Assembly (NCBI GenBank): GCA_016711505.1
Contig: JADJSV010000009.1
Location: 124,001-188,000, forward strand
Source: Bacteroidota bacterium
GTDB lineage: Bacteria; Bacteroidota; Bacteroidia; AKYH767-A; 2013-40CM-41-45
DNA: 64,000 nucleotides
Reading direction: 5' to 3'
The position numbers were made by a program, and so were the translations under genes. This document shows positions 1 to 9,120 of this stretch, in pieces; the first letter of the stretch is position 1, and every line of letters begins with the position of its first letter. The notes beneath the pieces are model-generated. The model worked only from the letters and a program-made list of their open reading frames with translations, had not been told where the DNA came from and searched no databases.

Positions 1-2
1 AG

Positions 3-50
3 TATGAACAGGTGGATGATGTGTTGGTTGTCGGGGTTGTTGTTAACTAA
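3..50 (+). CDS. Possible 3' end of a gene entering from the left
   Basis: An open frame runs from the window edge to a TAA at 48-50 and encodes about 15 residues ending in a hydrophobic VLVVGVVVN tail. It could be the C-terminus of a protein that begins outside the window. Too little is visible to name a family, and the frame could be open by chance. Confidence 0.25.
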   Translation, partial: YEQVDDVLVVGVVVN

Positions 51-171
51 TGAATAATTAATAATCGAGTTGTCAAGAATAATCTATAGTAATCCATGTG
101 ACACATCTATCTTAATCAAAGATAGTTTTAGTTATTTTGAGCAAAAAAAAAAGTTCAACAAAAATACAAGA

Positions 172-272
172 AAAAAGGGTGAGGGGGCAGGGGGGAGAAA
201 AAAAAAAAGGGGGGCCCGGGAAGGCCCCCCCCCACACCCCCCCAAAAAAAACCCCCCCCTTCTGCTCTAAAA
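172..272. other. Anomalous homopolymer-rich tract
   Basis: About 100 bases consist almost only of runs of A, G and C, including runs of six to ten of one base, in an otherwise AT-rich genome. A G6CC / GGC6 pair could fold into a short GC hairpin beside the 3' end of the minus-strand lipoprotein gene. The composition resembles low-quality sequence or a mis-assembled contig end more than a biological element. An open frame across it encodes only low-complexity Lys/Gly/Pro and is not a gene. Confidence 0.6.
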
Positions 273-276
273 AAAA

Positions 277-1137
277 TTAGTTCTTAACTACTACAAGATA
301 TTTCGAAGCACTCCAGAATTTTTCAGGGTTAGTGATTTGAAGACTAACTACTTTTTTATTTTCTGTATTCAACGTATAAGAATCAGCCGGATGTGATGTA
401 ACGATCTTAGCTGTTTTACTATCGATAGGAATGTTGTTTGTAACAACATAATCGATTTTGTTGAATTTACTGTTGTCAACATTCGGTGCAAGTTTTGGAG
501 ATTTTCCAATTCCAATAAAACCACCTGTACGGTTGATCACTTTTGCTTCCTGAAGATCTTTTTGTTTTCCTACTACATAATAAGCAGTATGAAGAGCTGT
601 TGTTTGATCATCAATAGTTTTTCTCTGAGCCATTGAAGTATTCGTCAATGTATCAACAGAAGTCTGAAGTTGTGCAACCTGCGTATTTAAGTTTGCAAGT
701 TTTTCATTCAATGCAACTAATTCCAGATCTTTCTGAGCAATCTGATCATTAAGTAACTTGATCATTTTTTCAAATTCCTTAACCTTTCCGCCTGATGCTT
801 TTACTTTACGGTTCAACTCAGCAATTTTCTTGCGGTTTTGATCCATCAAGTCATTGATAGCAGCAATATTCTGATTGATCCGCTCACGTGAAGTTGATTT
901 CATCTCGCCTTGCTTCTCAACGTTGACACTGATAGCATCTTGTTTGTGTGCTACAGAATCAAGATTGCTTTCAATTTCATTGAAGGCAGAAAGGAATTCA
1001 TTGATAGAATTGTCTCTTTCGCTGATCACAGAAGAAAGAGAATCGCTCGTACGTTTTGCTGAATCGATTTCAGCTTGTCTGTTATCGCATCCGGCGATAA
1101 CTAACATTGTTGCAATTGCAAAAATTAGTTTTTTCAT
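277..1137 (-). CDS. Coiled-coil lipoprotein of unknown function
   Basis: The 286-residue protein starts with a lipoprotein signal peptide ending in a lipobox (V-I-A-G-C at about residues 13-17), so it should be lipid-anchored; Asp follows the Cys. Residues 20 to about 185 are a long heptad-like helix rich in Asp, Asn, Lys, Glu and Leu, with SL and LN repeats typical of coiled coils. A compact C-terminal domain (about 190-286) ends in aromatic and hydrophobic strands. No catalytic motif is visible. Similar coiled-coil lipoproteins are common in Bacteroidota and usually annotated hypothetical; a structural role in the envelope is only an inference. The gene stands alone and is intact. The start is the ATG directly before the Lys-Lys n-region. 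Confidence 0.8.
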   Translation of the reverse strand: MKKLIFAIATMLVIAGCDNRQAEIDSAKRTSDSLSSVISERDNSINEFLSAFNEIESNLDSVAHKQDAISVNVEKQGEMKSTSRERINQNIAAINDLMDQNRKKIAELNRKVKASGGKVKEFEKMIKLLNDQIAQKDLELVALNEKLANLNTQVAQLQTSVDTLTNTSMAQRKTIDDQTTALHTAYYVVGKQKDLQEAKVINRTGGFIGIGKSPKLAPNVDNSKFNKIDYVVTNNIPIDSKTAKIVTSHPADSYTLNTENKKVVSLQITNPEKFWSASKYLVVVKN

Positions 1138-1852
1138 GTTTGTATATGTTTAGCTGGTTCAGAAAGAAGTGTTAAAGAGGATGTCAACTTCCCGAACAGC
1201 AAGGTTAAAATTCAATTATTATGTTACAAAGAACGATACTAAATTAGGAGGCAATGTGATGAACGATAAAAAGTTATCAGGCAATGATTGTAGATAAACC
1301 AATTTATCATTCTCATTTAAACATGACTTAAACAGATAAGGATTCAAAAAATTTGAAATGTATTTTAAAAATCATCTAAGGCATAGAATGTTTTTGAATT
1401 CTTAACATGAATTGAAGAAGAAATTTTTATTTAATAATTTTTTAAAGTTGGTCTTTAAATGAAGATGAAATCTGAAATGTGATGATCAACAACTATTACA
1501 AACAAAAAAAATTCCGTCAGCTGCATTCAAACCAAACTTAATGTCAGTTGTATTACTCAGGTTATTCCTAATATATAATTGCATTGGTTTTGTTAACCAC
1601 GAAACAATCATTCACTTTAAAATGTTATATCTTATTAATCTGTAGTAAATTCCTAAATATTGATTTTCAGCTACTTACGTTACTTTATGACGATAGTCAG
1701 AAAAGAGTTACCAAAATTAAAGCAGGATATGCGGTGGAAAAGCCTCAGTTCGCCTAATATTCATGGAATACCTATATATATGTATTAAACTTGCAGTCCC
1801 GTTCTGAAAATAGCACGGACTTCTTAGTTAAATAAAACACTAGCCCTAAATT
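1138..1852. other. Long intergenic region, no gene seen
   Basis: This 715-base AT-rich stretch lies between divergently transcribed genes. All frames are closed by frequent stops and no tRNA-like or strong hairpin structure was found by eye. It must hold the promoters of both flanking genes, but I could not identify a convincing Bacteroidota -7 element (TAnnTTTG) at a sensible distance. Confidence 0.5.
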
Positions 1853-1867
1853 GTGTTCGATAAAATC

Positions 1868-2878
1868 ATGAAATTATTTAAATTAAACTTGCCGCTATAC
1901 ATTGTCATTTTGTTAGCATGCGGCGCCTTTGCAAGCGGAAAATATATTTTATCCGGCAAAAAAACTTCCTCCGAATCATCAGAAATACATCAAGTGGTGA
2001 ATTGTCCCGCATCCATGGAACAGGTCCGGTTAAAAGATTATGAATTGACCCATCCACTAATTCTTACAGACATCTCAGAGGAAAGTGCATCTCTAAGAAA
2101 TATTCACGATAAGATCGAAACCTATGTTAATGCTGCACGATCAGAACAAAAAGCAGACGAGATCTCTGTTTATTTCCGTAAACTCGATAATGGTGCCTGG
2201 TTTTCAATAAATCCTAACCAAACTTATAATCCTGCAAGCATGATCAAGGTTGCTTATCTGATCACGTTTATGAAAATGGCGGAATCGAATCCGAATATCT
2301 TAAACAAAAAAGTATATTTTTCAAAACATTTTTCACAGGCGATCAATCAGAACATAAAAGATTTTCAGCTTAAAGAAGGTGTTCACTATACTATCGAAGG
2401 TTTATTGACTGCAATGATGGTACATTCCGATAATGATGCTACTATTCTTTTAGGTGAACAAATGAATGTAAATATTTTCAACGGTATCTTTAAAGACCTG
2501 AACATTCCTATTCCAAATCCTGTTACAGAATATTACATCTCTGTTAACGACTTCTGCAAATTCTTCAGAGTACTTTATAGCTCTACTTATACTCGTCCTG
2601 AATACTCAGAGTATGCTTTGAAAATGATGACCTACAGTACGTATAATAATGGACTGAAAAAAGGTATTGATCCAAATGTAAAAATGTCTCATAAATTTGG
2701 AGAACGGATCTTTGGCAGCAAGGCCCAGTTACACGAATTTGGAATTGTCTTTTTTAACAAAACCCCATATCTTATTGGAGTAATGACTAAAGGAAATTCT
2801 TTGACACAACTAAGTACAATTTTAGGTGATATTTCTAAGATCGCTTTTGATGAATATAAAATGCAAAATGGCATTTAA
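1868..2878 (+). CDS. Class A beta-lactamase-like serine hydrolase
   Basis: The protein (about 336 residues) has one N-terminal hydrophobic segment, either a signal peptide or an anchor, followed by a beta-lactamase-like fold. The catalytic SxxK motif is visible as PASMIK, the SDN motif as HSDND, and a KFG triad lies in the place of KTG. In this family (beta-lactamase2) the serine attacks a beta-lactam or a peptide/ester substrate. The long linker before the domain and the single-copy setting suggest a periplasmic hydrolase or DD-peptidase-like enzyme rather than an acquired resistance gene. A GTG 15 bases upstream in frame could also start the protein; I prefer the ATG because it begins a normal signal sequence. 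Confidence 0.8.
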   Translation: MKLFKLNLPLYIVILLACGAFASGKYILSGKKTSSESSEIHQVVNCPASMEQVRLKDYELTHPLILTDISEESASLRNIHDKIETYVNAARSEQKADEISVYFRKLDNGAWFSINPNQTYNPASMIKVAYLITFMKMAESNPNILNKKVYFSKHFSQAINQNIKDFQLKEGVHYTIEGLLTAMMVHSDNDATILLGEQMNVNIFNGIFKDLNIPIPNPVTEYYISVNDFCKFFRVLYSSTYTRPEYSEYALKMMTYSTYNNGLKKGIDPNVKMSHKFGERIFGSKAQLHEFGIVFFNKTPYLIGVMTKGNSLTQLSTILGDISKIAFDEYKMQNGI

Positions 2879-2917
2879 AGAATTCACGAAATAGAATCTC
2901 TATGATTGACATTTTCT

Positions 2918-5900
2918 TCAAGGCTTACTCAACAGTATTGAATTGAAGGCATTGTTTTCGAGCAAACTGTAATCGTACGACTCAATGTTATTATCACCTG
3001 ATATATCGTACAAGTGATAATTTTCAACAAAATCAACAAAGGCATTTTCCATTATCAACAGATCTTCGTTATTGATCTGTCCGTTTTTATTAAGATCGCC
3101 GCTGAAAATTGAAAAAGTTCCATCACCGTTGCTACACAAATTATTTCCAAACGCTTTATTTGCTGCGTCTGTGAAATCATAACTTATCGGCGTCTGATCA
3201 AATAAAACAGGCGATGCGCTCCATGTTTGAAGTGAATTTCTGTGTTCAACAACAATGTAATACTGGGAATTCAAAATTGAATTTGGAAATTCAGATACAA
3301 CTTCACCCTCTACCGAAATAAATGTTGTATCAATAAACTGAATTGAATAAGGAAAAACAGAAGATGCAAGTTCGATTACAATTGTATCAGAAATTACCGG
3401 TGAATTCAGAGGAGAATTCATTACCGACAAACCTTGATAATATCCCTGTATAAAAATCGTCAGATTAAGATTTATATTGCAATCTTCATCAATAAACCCA
3501 TTGCAATTGTCATCTAAACTATTTCCACATACTTCCAATGCATCCGGATTGATCAGATCATTTCCATCATTGCAATCAGTATTGTTACTGATATATCCAG
3601 ATGGTTGTTCACAATCCTGAATATAGATTGCAGGATTTCCGTAACCATCATTATCCGTATCGGCATACCAAAAACTTGCAGTATTTCGTACTACTTCGGC
3701 AAACGTATTCATAGTGGATGTACAACCGGAAGTCGTCTTAGTAGCTATGACAGTATAAAGTCCTGCCAAATTTCTGTTACCGAAACTTAATCCTGTTCCG
3801 GTTCCTGACACAGTTGTTCCAGCATAAACAGAATTATTGAACAAAGAATAATCTACTCCGGTTTCAGAATTGTTCAGCCCAACTGCAACTCCGGCATCCG
3901 GAACAGAGCAGAAACTTCCGCCACCTGTTACACTAAAAATTGTTGGTACGGGTAATTGAGAAATCAAAATTGTATCAGACATAATACTCAAACATGAAGT
4001 GCTCAAATCATTTGCGATAATGTAATAATTTCCCGTAGCAGCAAAACTCCCGAAGGAAATCGAAGAACCTGTTCCAGGAAAATTAATGCCTGTGCTTCCG
4101 TTAAAATCAAACAACTCATAATTTACTCCGGTCTGAGAATTTGAAAGAGTAATATTTAATCCGCCTGCACCGGGACAAATTCCTCCACCACCTGCAACTC
4201 CATATTGTATTGGAGAAATATCTTCATTAACCGTCAACGTAGAATTTAATGATAAACTACATGATGTGATTCCATTCGTTGATACAACTGAATAGACACC
4301 TGGTATATTCTGATATCCGAATGAAATCGGATTTCCATTTCCGGAAACCGGTATACCGATTGAATTACCATTTCTTTTTAATTGATAACTACAATTGGAT
4401 TCTGAACCTGATAAGCCAAGTAAAGTTCCCGTACTACCCGAACAATAGCTGGAATTTCCGGTAATTGAAAATTCATTGGGTAATAAATTTTCTGTTACTG
4501 AAACCATACCATTCATCGTAGCAGTACATGATGTTGGAATGTAAGTTGCCACTACAGAATAATTTCCTGAAAGATGTTGTGAGCCAAAATCTAATGTCGA
4601 GCCTGTTCCTGATATTGGTGTTCCGGTATTTCCGGCATTCAATTGTAATTGGTAATTAACATTTAACTGACTTCCTGAAAGCAAAATTGCCGGCGCAGAA
4701 TTTCCTGTACAGTAATTTCCACCACCGGACAAATTAAATATTTCAGGATTAGATGTAATAGAAATTGTATCAGACAAAGCTGTACAACCATTCGATGAAG
4801 TGATAGCACAAAAATAATTGTCCGGTGTATTTACGGTAATTGACTGTGTTGTTTGTCCTGAACTCCATACATAACTTGCACCAATATCAGATGTAAGTAA
4901 CACTGAACTACCCTGACACAAGTTATTATTTCCGGTAACTGTAATGCCCGGAGTCGGATCTTGTGAAATTAATATTACATCATCAATTCTGTACTGGGCA
5001 GAAGTTACTCCTGTGTGAATAAATTGAATTGATAAATTAGATGAGGCGGGTAATCCAGTTACTGTTCTTAGAGCCCACGTTGCAGTTCCGCTTCCAGTAG
5101 GAAGAAGTGCATAAGAAAGAGTTGTGTAATTTATACCATCGACACTATATTGAACAAGCAAATCTGAGCCCGTCCCTGCTGTTGTGGATTTAAATATTCC
5201 AAAAGACATTTGAAGTCCTGTCATTCCTGAGGTATTTATTCCGGAAATAATAAAATTTCTTCCTGCTGTATTAGTTATAAATATATTTCCTGTTCCTGAA
5301 GCACCGGAATATCCCGCTGAAGGAGTTGTGTTCCTTACATCACCACTTCCCGACATTGTAAGCAAATCATTATCGAATCCATTCGCAGATTCATGAGCAG
5401 TCATTGATGTTGTCCCTCCTACACTGCCCATTGATTCAGAAAATATCTGATATTCAAATCCCAATGTACTTGTAGAAACAACAACATCTGATGATGTCGC
5501 TGAGCAACCACTGTTATCAGAAACAACAACTGAATAGCTTCCGCTTGTACTAACACTGATCGATTGAGTTGTTGCACCATTCGACCATAAGTAAGAATAA
5601 CCGGCGATCGTTGAAAGATTAATTGTTGATGATTGACATAATGTAATTGGACCAGCAGGACTAACAGTTGCAACAGGAAATCCTGTAACTGAAATAGTTT
5701 GTGATGCACTTACGCTACAGCCATTCCCATCTGTATACAGGTAAGAAATTGTATGAGTACCTAATCCAGCTGTTCCCGGATCAAAAATTCCTGATGCAAC
5801 ACCAGGTCCGGAATAATTCCCGCCTGAAGGCGATCCGCCGGTAAGAGTAAACGGATCTGTTGTAACACAAACAGGATTCAACGGGCTGAAAGTAACAACA

Positions 5901-8752
5901 GGTTGCGTAAACAAATTCACCGAAATTGTTGAAGTCCCAACACAGCCACTCGAACTTGTTCCTGTTACAGTATAAATAGTTGAATTTGCAGGATTAGCAA
6001 AAACAGTCGCTCCTGAAGTCAAATTTAATCCCGATGCAGGAGACCAAAAATAGCTGTTAGCACCGGATGCAGTAATATTCGTTCCTGTATTTGAACAAAT
6101 CACAGGAACTGCAGGAGTAAAACTAATTATTGGTATTGGATTGACTGTTACATTAATTGGGGCAGACAAAACGGGATCGCAAATCAAAATACTATTAACT
6201 GAATAAGAAGGAAAGGAAATCGACCAATTTACAATTGTTCCACCTGAATTTCCTGAAGCTCTGTCATAGACCCAAAGTCGCCAATTCCCATTAGGATTTA
6301 ATGTCCCACTATTCAATGCAGCGAAAGTTGTTTTAGTGCTTGTGATACATGATGTAAAAACTGAAGTCCATGGTTTATATGTACTACTGTAAGGGGCACC
6401 CGTTGTTGGCAATTGCCCGGAACCTCCATCAGAAAAAATTGTATTGACAAAATTATCACCCGTATTGGATGAATTGCCGGTCCGATTGCTTAGTCCAAGA
6501 ACTTCACCTGAATTCGATTGCAGAAAAACAACGAGATCTCCAACTGCTGTGTGATTAAGATTTATTTTAACAGAAATTCCGGAAGAGGCAACATTGCCGA
6601 TATAGCCAGCTATTGCAATAGTACTTGAAGCACCGGTACAACTGTTATTAGGTATTGTATATGAATTTACATTTGAAAACGTTGCAGCCGGATAATTTGT
6701 AGTGATTGAATTTGAAGATTGCACTTGTACTTGATAATTTCCGGTTTGATTAGCAGTATAGTTTACAGAAGTAGCATTGACAATATCTGTTCCATTCTTT
6801 TTCCATTGGTAAGTTACACCAGATGTTTGATTACAACTAAGGACAACATTCCCGCCCGGACAAAATGAAGTTGGTCCACCGGCAGTGATAGATGCACTTG
6901 TATTTGGATAAACAGCAACTGTTGTTGAAGGCATCGCATTGTTTGTGCTAATTGTGTCACCTGAGAAATTAGTTGAAGCAGAAAATAAATAATTTCCGGA
7001 AGCAGACATGTTGACGATGCCTGTAAGAGGAATCATCATTGTTGCTCCGGGATTCAATGTACCGGAACTTATTATCGCAGACAAACTTTGAACAGATGAT
7101 GAAGGGTGAACAACTTGTCCGGTAATCTGCAGATTATTGAATGCAAAATTGATACTACTCGTACCATAATTTTTCACATTAACCTGAATAGTTTGTGCTC
7201 CCGATGTACAGATATTAATTGAAGGCGATGCAAGACCACTGACTCCAAGATCTGCAATAGGGCAAGATGAATTTTGAAATTCCAGTTGACAGATAAGCGG
7301 TAAATGATCGGCAGCATAATGAAGAGCATTTGCAATATTAACAGGAACAGCAGTGTTGGGAAGTTGATTGATAGAATCATTGTAATGATTGCCATCGTTT
7401 CCGAGAGGAAACGTAGAACCGGCAACATAAGAAACTCCTCCCGACTGCATTAAAGCATTTGAAAAAAGTACCAGGTCAAACCGGTCATTTAGTCCGCCGG
7501 TAGATCCACCACCAAAAGCTCTTACTCTGGGCGATTGAGTGTGATAGGGCGCAAAACTTACATTGTTCCATGTCCCGGACATAACGATAGGGTCAATAAA
7601 GTGACCATCAACCCCGGGAGTAACTGCAAGTAATTTCTGGTAAGCGCTTTCGCTTGATCTGTAGAAATTGAAATCACCACATACAATAAAATTACTTCCT
7701 GAAGGTAATGCATTTGTATACTTACGTAATGTATCTACTTCCTGAGCACGCTGAGCTTCGTCAGGAGCAGTATTACTTGCTTTTAAATGCACAGAATAAA
7801 TTCGGAAAGTATCACCTGATAAAATGTGGACTAATTTAAATTCAGAAATATCTCTGAGATCAGTTTCTATTGGTGTATTTGAAACAAAAGTAAATTTCGA
7901 TGTCTTAAAAAATATTGCATTGTCTGTATCGAAGCCATTGATGAAGATTCCTGCAGAATAATTATTTCCTGTAGAGTTCAGAACATTATTCAGAAAAAAA
8001 TCTACACCATTTTGACCCGTGACTTCCTGAGCTACTAGTATATCAGGATTTGCATATTGAACGATAGTCCGGAAATAAGGATTTCTTGTTGATGTATCCG
8101 AAGTGATAGTAGACTGAGCCGGATAATTCAACAAATTGTAATTCATAAAAACAACCTGCTCTTTTGCAATATCAACAGATTTACAAATTTGATTTCCTGT
8201 ACCACAACCATTCGTTGCGGTAACACAGACATTTCCCGGAGTAGTTCCAAACGATGCAACGATTGATGATGTGCCTTGTCCTGAAGTTACAGATCCTCCG
8301 GCAGGCACTGTCCAGTTATAAGAACCGGCAGAAGAAACAGGTGTTATAGAATATGCCAGACTAGTTGCATTTAAACAAACACTTGATGATCCGGAAACTG
8401 ATCCGGAAAGAACCGGAGCTACTGTTGAAACTTTTACAAGTTTGGTAGCAGAATGAGTTCCATCAGGCCCTGAAACTGTAAGTGTAACATTATAATCTCC
8501 TGCGGACGAAAACAACACATTTACTGATGTTGATGAAGAAGATGTAGTTGGTGAAGCTCCTGCACCAAAGTTCCATGAATAAGTTGTTATTGTTCCAGAA
8601 GAAGCATTTGTAAAAACAACACTTTGATTCGTGCACGGAAAAGAATTAGAAATAGAAAAATCTGCAACCGGAGCTGCAAATAAATTCTGGATAAACAGAA
8701 AGTAAATCAATCCGAGCAAAGCCGGTTTGAAAGTGGTGGATTTCGTGTACAC
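2918..8752 (-). CDS. Giant secreted multidomain protein with nuclease-fold (EEP) domain
   Basis: The 1944-residue intact protein begins with a signal peptide ending near residue 26. In order: a PKD domain (about 28-110); an Ig-like segment; an endonuclease/exonuclease/phosphatase domain (about 200-490) with visible NYNLLNY, QEV, VHLKA, GDFNFY, DRFD, DGNHYND and AADHLPL motifs, so the catalytic residues look complete; CARDB/Ig-like modules; a proprotein-convertase P-domain-like region (about 695-850); many Ig/SprB-like repeats; a MopE-type metal-binding motif near 1705-1765 (DTDNDGYG, DCNDGNDLINP, DDNCNGFIDEDC); and a C-terminal module with two dockerin-like calcium loops. It is probably exported and cell-surface or extracellular. 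It could act as an extracellular DNase or phosphodiesterase; the substrate is not visible. Confidence 0.85.
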   Translation of the reverse strand: MYTKSTTFKPALLGLIYFLFIQNLFAAPVADFSISNSFPCTNQSVVFTNASSGTITTYSWNFGAGASPTTSSSSTSVNVLFSSAGDYNVTLTVSGPDGTHSATKLVKVSTVAPVLSGSVSGSSSVCLNATSLAYSITPVSSAGSYNWTVPAGGSVTSGQGTSSIVASFGTTPGNVCVTATNGCGTGNQICKSVDIAKEQVVFMNYNLLNYPAQSTITSDTSTRNPYFRTIVQYANPDILVAQEVTGQNGVDFFLNNVLNSTGNNYSAGIFINGFDTDNAIFFKTSKFTFVSNTPIETDLRDISEFKLVHILSGDTFRIYSVHLKASNTAPDEAQRAQEVDTLRKYTNALPSGSNFIVCGDFNFYRSSESAYQKLLAVTPGVDGHFIDPIVMSGTWNNVSFAPYHTQSPRVRAFGGGSTGGLNDRFDLVLFSNALMQSGGVSYVAGSTFPLGNDGNHYNDSINQLPNTAVPVNIANALHYAADHLPLICQLEFQNSSCPIADLGVSGLASPSINICTSGAQTIQVNVKNYGTSSINFAFNNLQITGQVVHPSSSVQSLSAIISSGTLNPGATMMIPLTGIVNMSASGNYLFSASTNFSGDTISTNNAMPSTTVAVYPNTSASITAGGPTSFCPGGNVVLSCNQTSGVTYQWKKNGTDIVNATSVNYTANQTGNYQVQVQSSNSITTNYPAATFSNVNSYTIPNNSCTGASSTIAIAGYIGNVASSGISVKINLNHTAVGDLVVFLQSNSGEVLGLSNRTGNSSNTGDNFVNTIFSDGGSGQLPTTGAPYSSTYKPWTSVFTSCITSTKTTFAALNSGTLNPNGNWRLWVYDRASGNSGGTIVNWSISFPSYSVNSILICDPVLSAPINVTVNPIPIISFTPAVPVICSNTGTNITASGANSYFWSPASGLNLTSGATVFANPANSTIYTVTGTSSSGCVGTSTISVNLFTQPVVTFSPLNPVCVTTDPFTLTGGSPSGGNYSGPGVASGIFDPGTAGLGTHTISYLYTDGNGCSVSASQTISVTGFPVATVSPAGPITLCQSSTINLSTIAGYSYLWSNGATTQSISVSTSGSYSVVVSDNSGCSATSSDVVVSTSTLGFEYQIFSESMGSVGGTTSMTAHESANGFDNDLLTMSGSGDVRNTTPSAGYSGASGTGNIFITNTAGRNFIISGINTSGMTGLQMSFGIFKSTTAGTGSDLLVQYSVDGINYTTLSYALLPTGSGTATWALRTVTGLPASSNLSIQFIHTGVTSAQYRIDDVILISQDPTPGITVTGNNNLCQGSSVLLTSDIGASYVWSSGQTTQSITVNTPDNYFCAITSSNGCTALSDTISITSNPEIFNLSGGGNYCTGNSAPAILLSGSQLNVNYQLQLNAGNTGTPISGTGSTLDFGSQHLSGNYSVVATYIPTSCTATMNGMVSVTENLLPNEFSITGNSSYCSGSTGTLLGLSGSESNCSYQLKRNGNSIGIPVSGNGNPISFGYQNIPGVYSVVSTNGITSCSLSLNSTLTVNEDISPIQYGVAGGGGICPGAGGLNITLSNSQTGVNYELFDFNGSTGINFPGTGSSISFGSFAATGNYYIIANDLSTSCLSIMSDTILISQLPVPTIFSVTGGGSFCSVPDAGVAVGLNNSETGVDYSLFNNSVYAGTTVSGTGTGLSFGNRNLAGLYTVIATKTTSGCTSTMNTFAEVVRNTASFWYADTDNDGYGNPAIYIQDCEQPSGYISNNTDCNDGNDLINPDALEVCGNSLDDNCNGFIDEDCNINLNLTIFIQGYYQGLSVMNSPLNSPVISDTIVIELASSVFPYSIQFIDTTFISVEGEVVSEFPNSILNSQYYIVVEHRNSLQTWSASPVLFDQTPISYDFTDAANKAFGNNLCSNGDGTFSIFSGDLNKNGQINNEDLLIMENAFVDFVENYHLYDISGDNNIESYDYSLLENNAFNSILLSKP

Positions 8753-8902
8753 GGTAAATTACAGGTATTGGCAGTAACACGCTTTTTTAGCGTGAATGTT
8801 AAAAATAGAGAAAGGGGCTGTAATATGCAAGTTTATTGGGTTTTAATGGGTTTTTGCTGCGGATACTTTATATTTCCTATCTTAGAATTTAAAAAAAACC
8901 GC

Positions 8903-9078
8903 ATGAAATAATACTACTTATAATTTCCTGTGTTTTTCTAAGCAATTCAATCATTGCACAACATTCAACCGACAACTGGTTTTTCGGTATGAATGCAGGC
9001 TTACATTTTCCCGGACCAACTGTTATATCAGGAAGTTCACTGGCAACTACTGAAGGTAAAATCGAATCCAACAATTAA
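8903..9078 (+). pseudogene. Truncated, frameshifted start of a secreted protein
   Basis: An ATG at 8903 is followed after one codon by a stop, but restoring one A in the A run gives a classic signal peptide (MKIILLIISCVFLSNSIIAQ) and then STDNWFFGMNAGLHF..., with SLATTEG further on. That is the opening of a common Bacteroidota surface-protein family in which WYFGxxAGLDF and TxEGCATISD come next. Here the frame stops right after TTEG. Only about 58 residues remain of a family usually many hundreds long, so this is a gene remnant, not just a sequencing slip. Confidence 0.55.
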
Positions 9079-9120
9079 GGAATTAATAAAATTATAGCTT
9101 TTAATTATTAAAAAATTAAA

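Noticed and set aside
70..270. Open frame of 66 codons on the plus strand
   Set aside because: It consists of low-complexity Lys, Gly and Pro codons from the homopolymer tract and has no gene-like features.
1868..2878. Acquired beta-lactamase resistance gene
   Set aside because: It has the fold motifs, but a KFG in place of KTG, a long linker and no mobile context; a housekeeping hydrolase is more likely.
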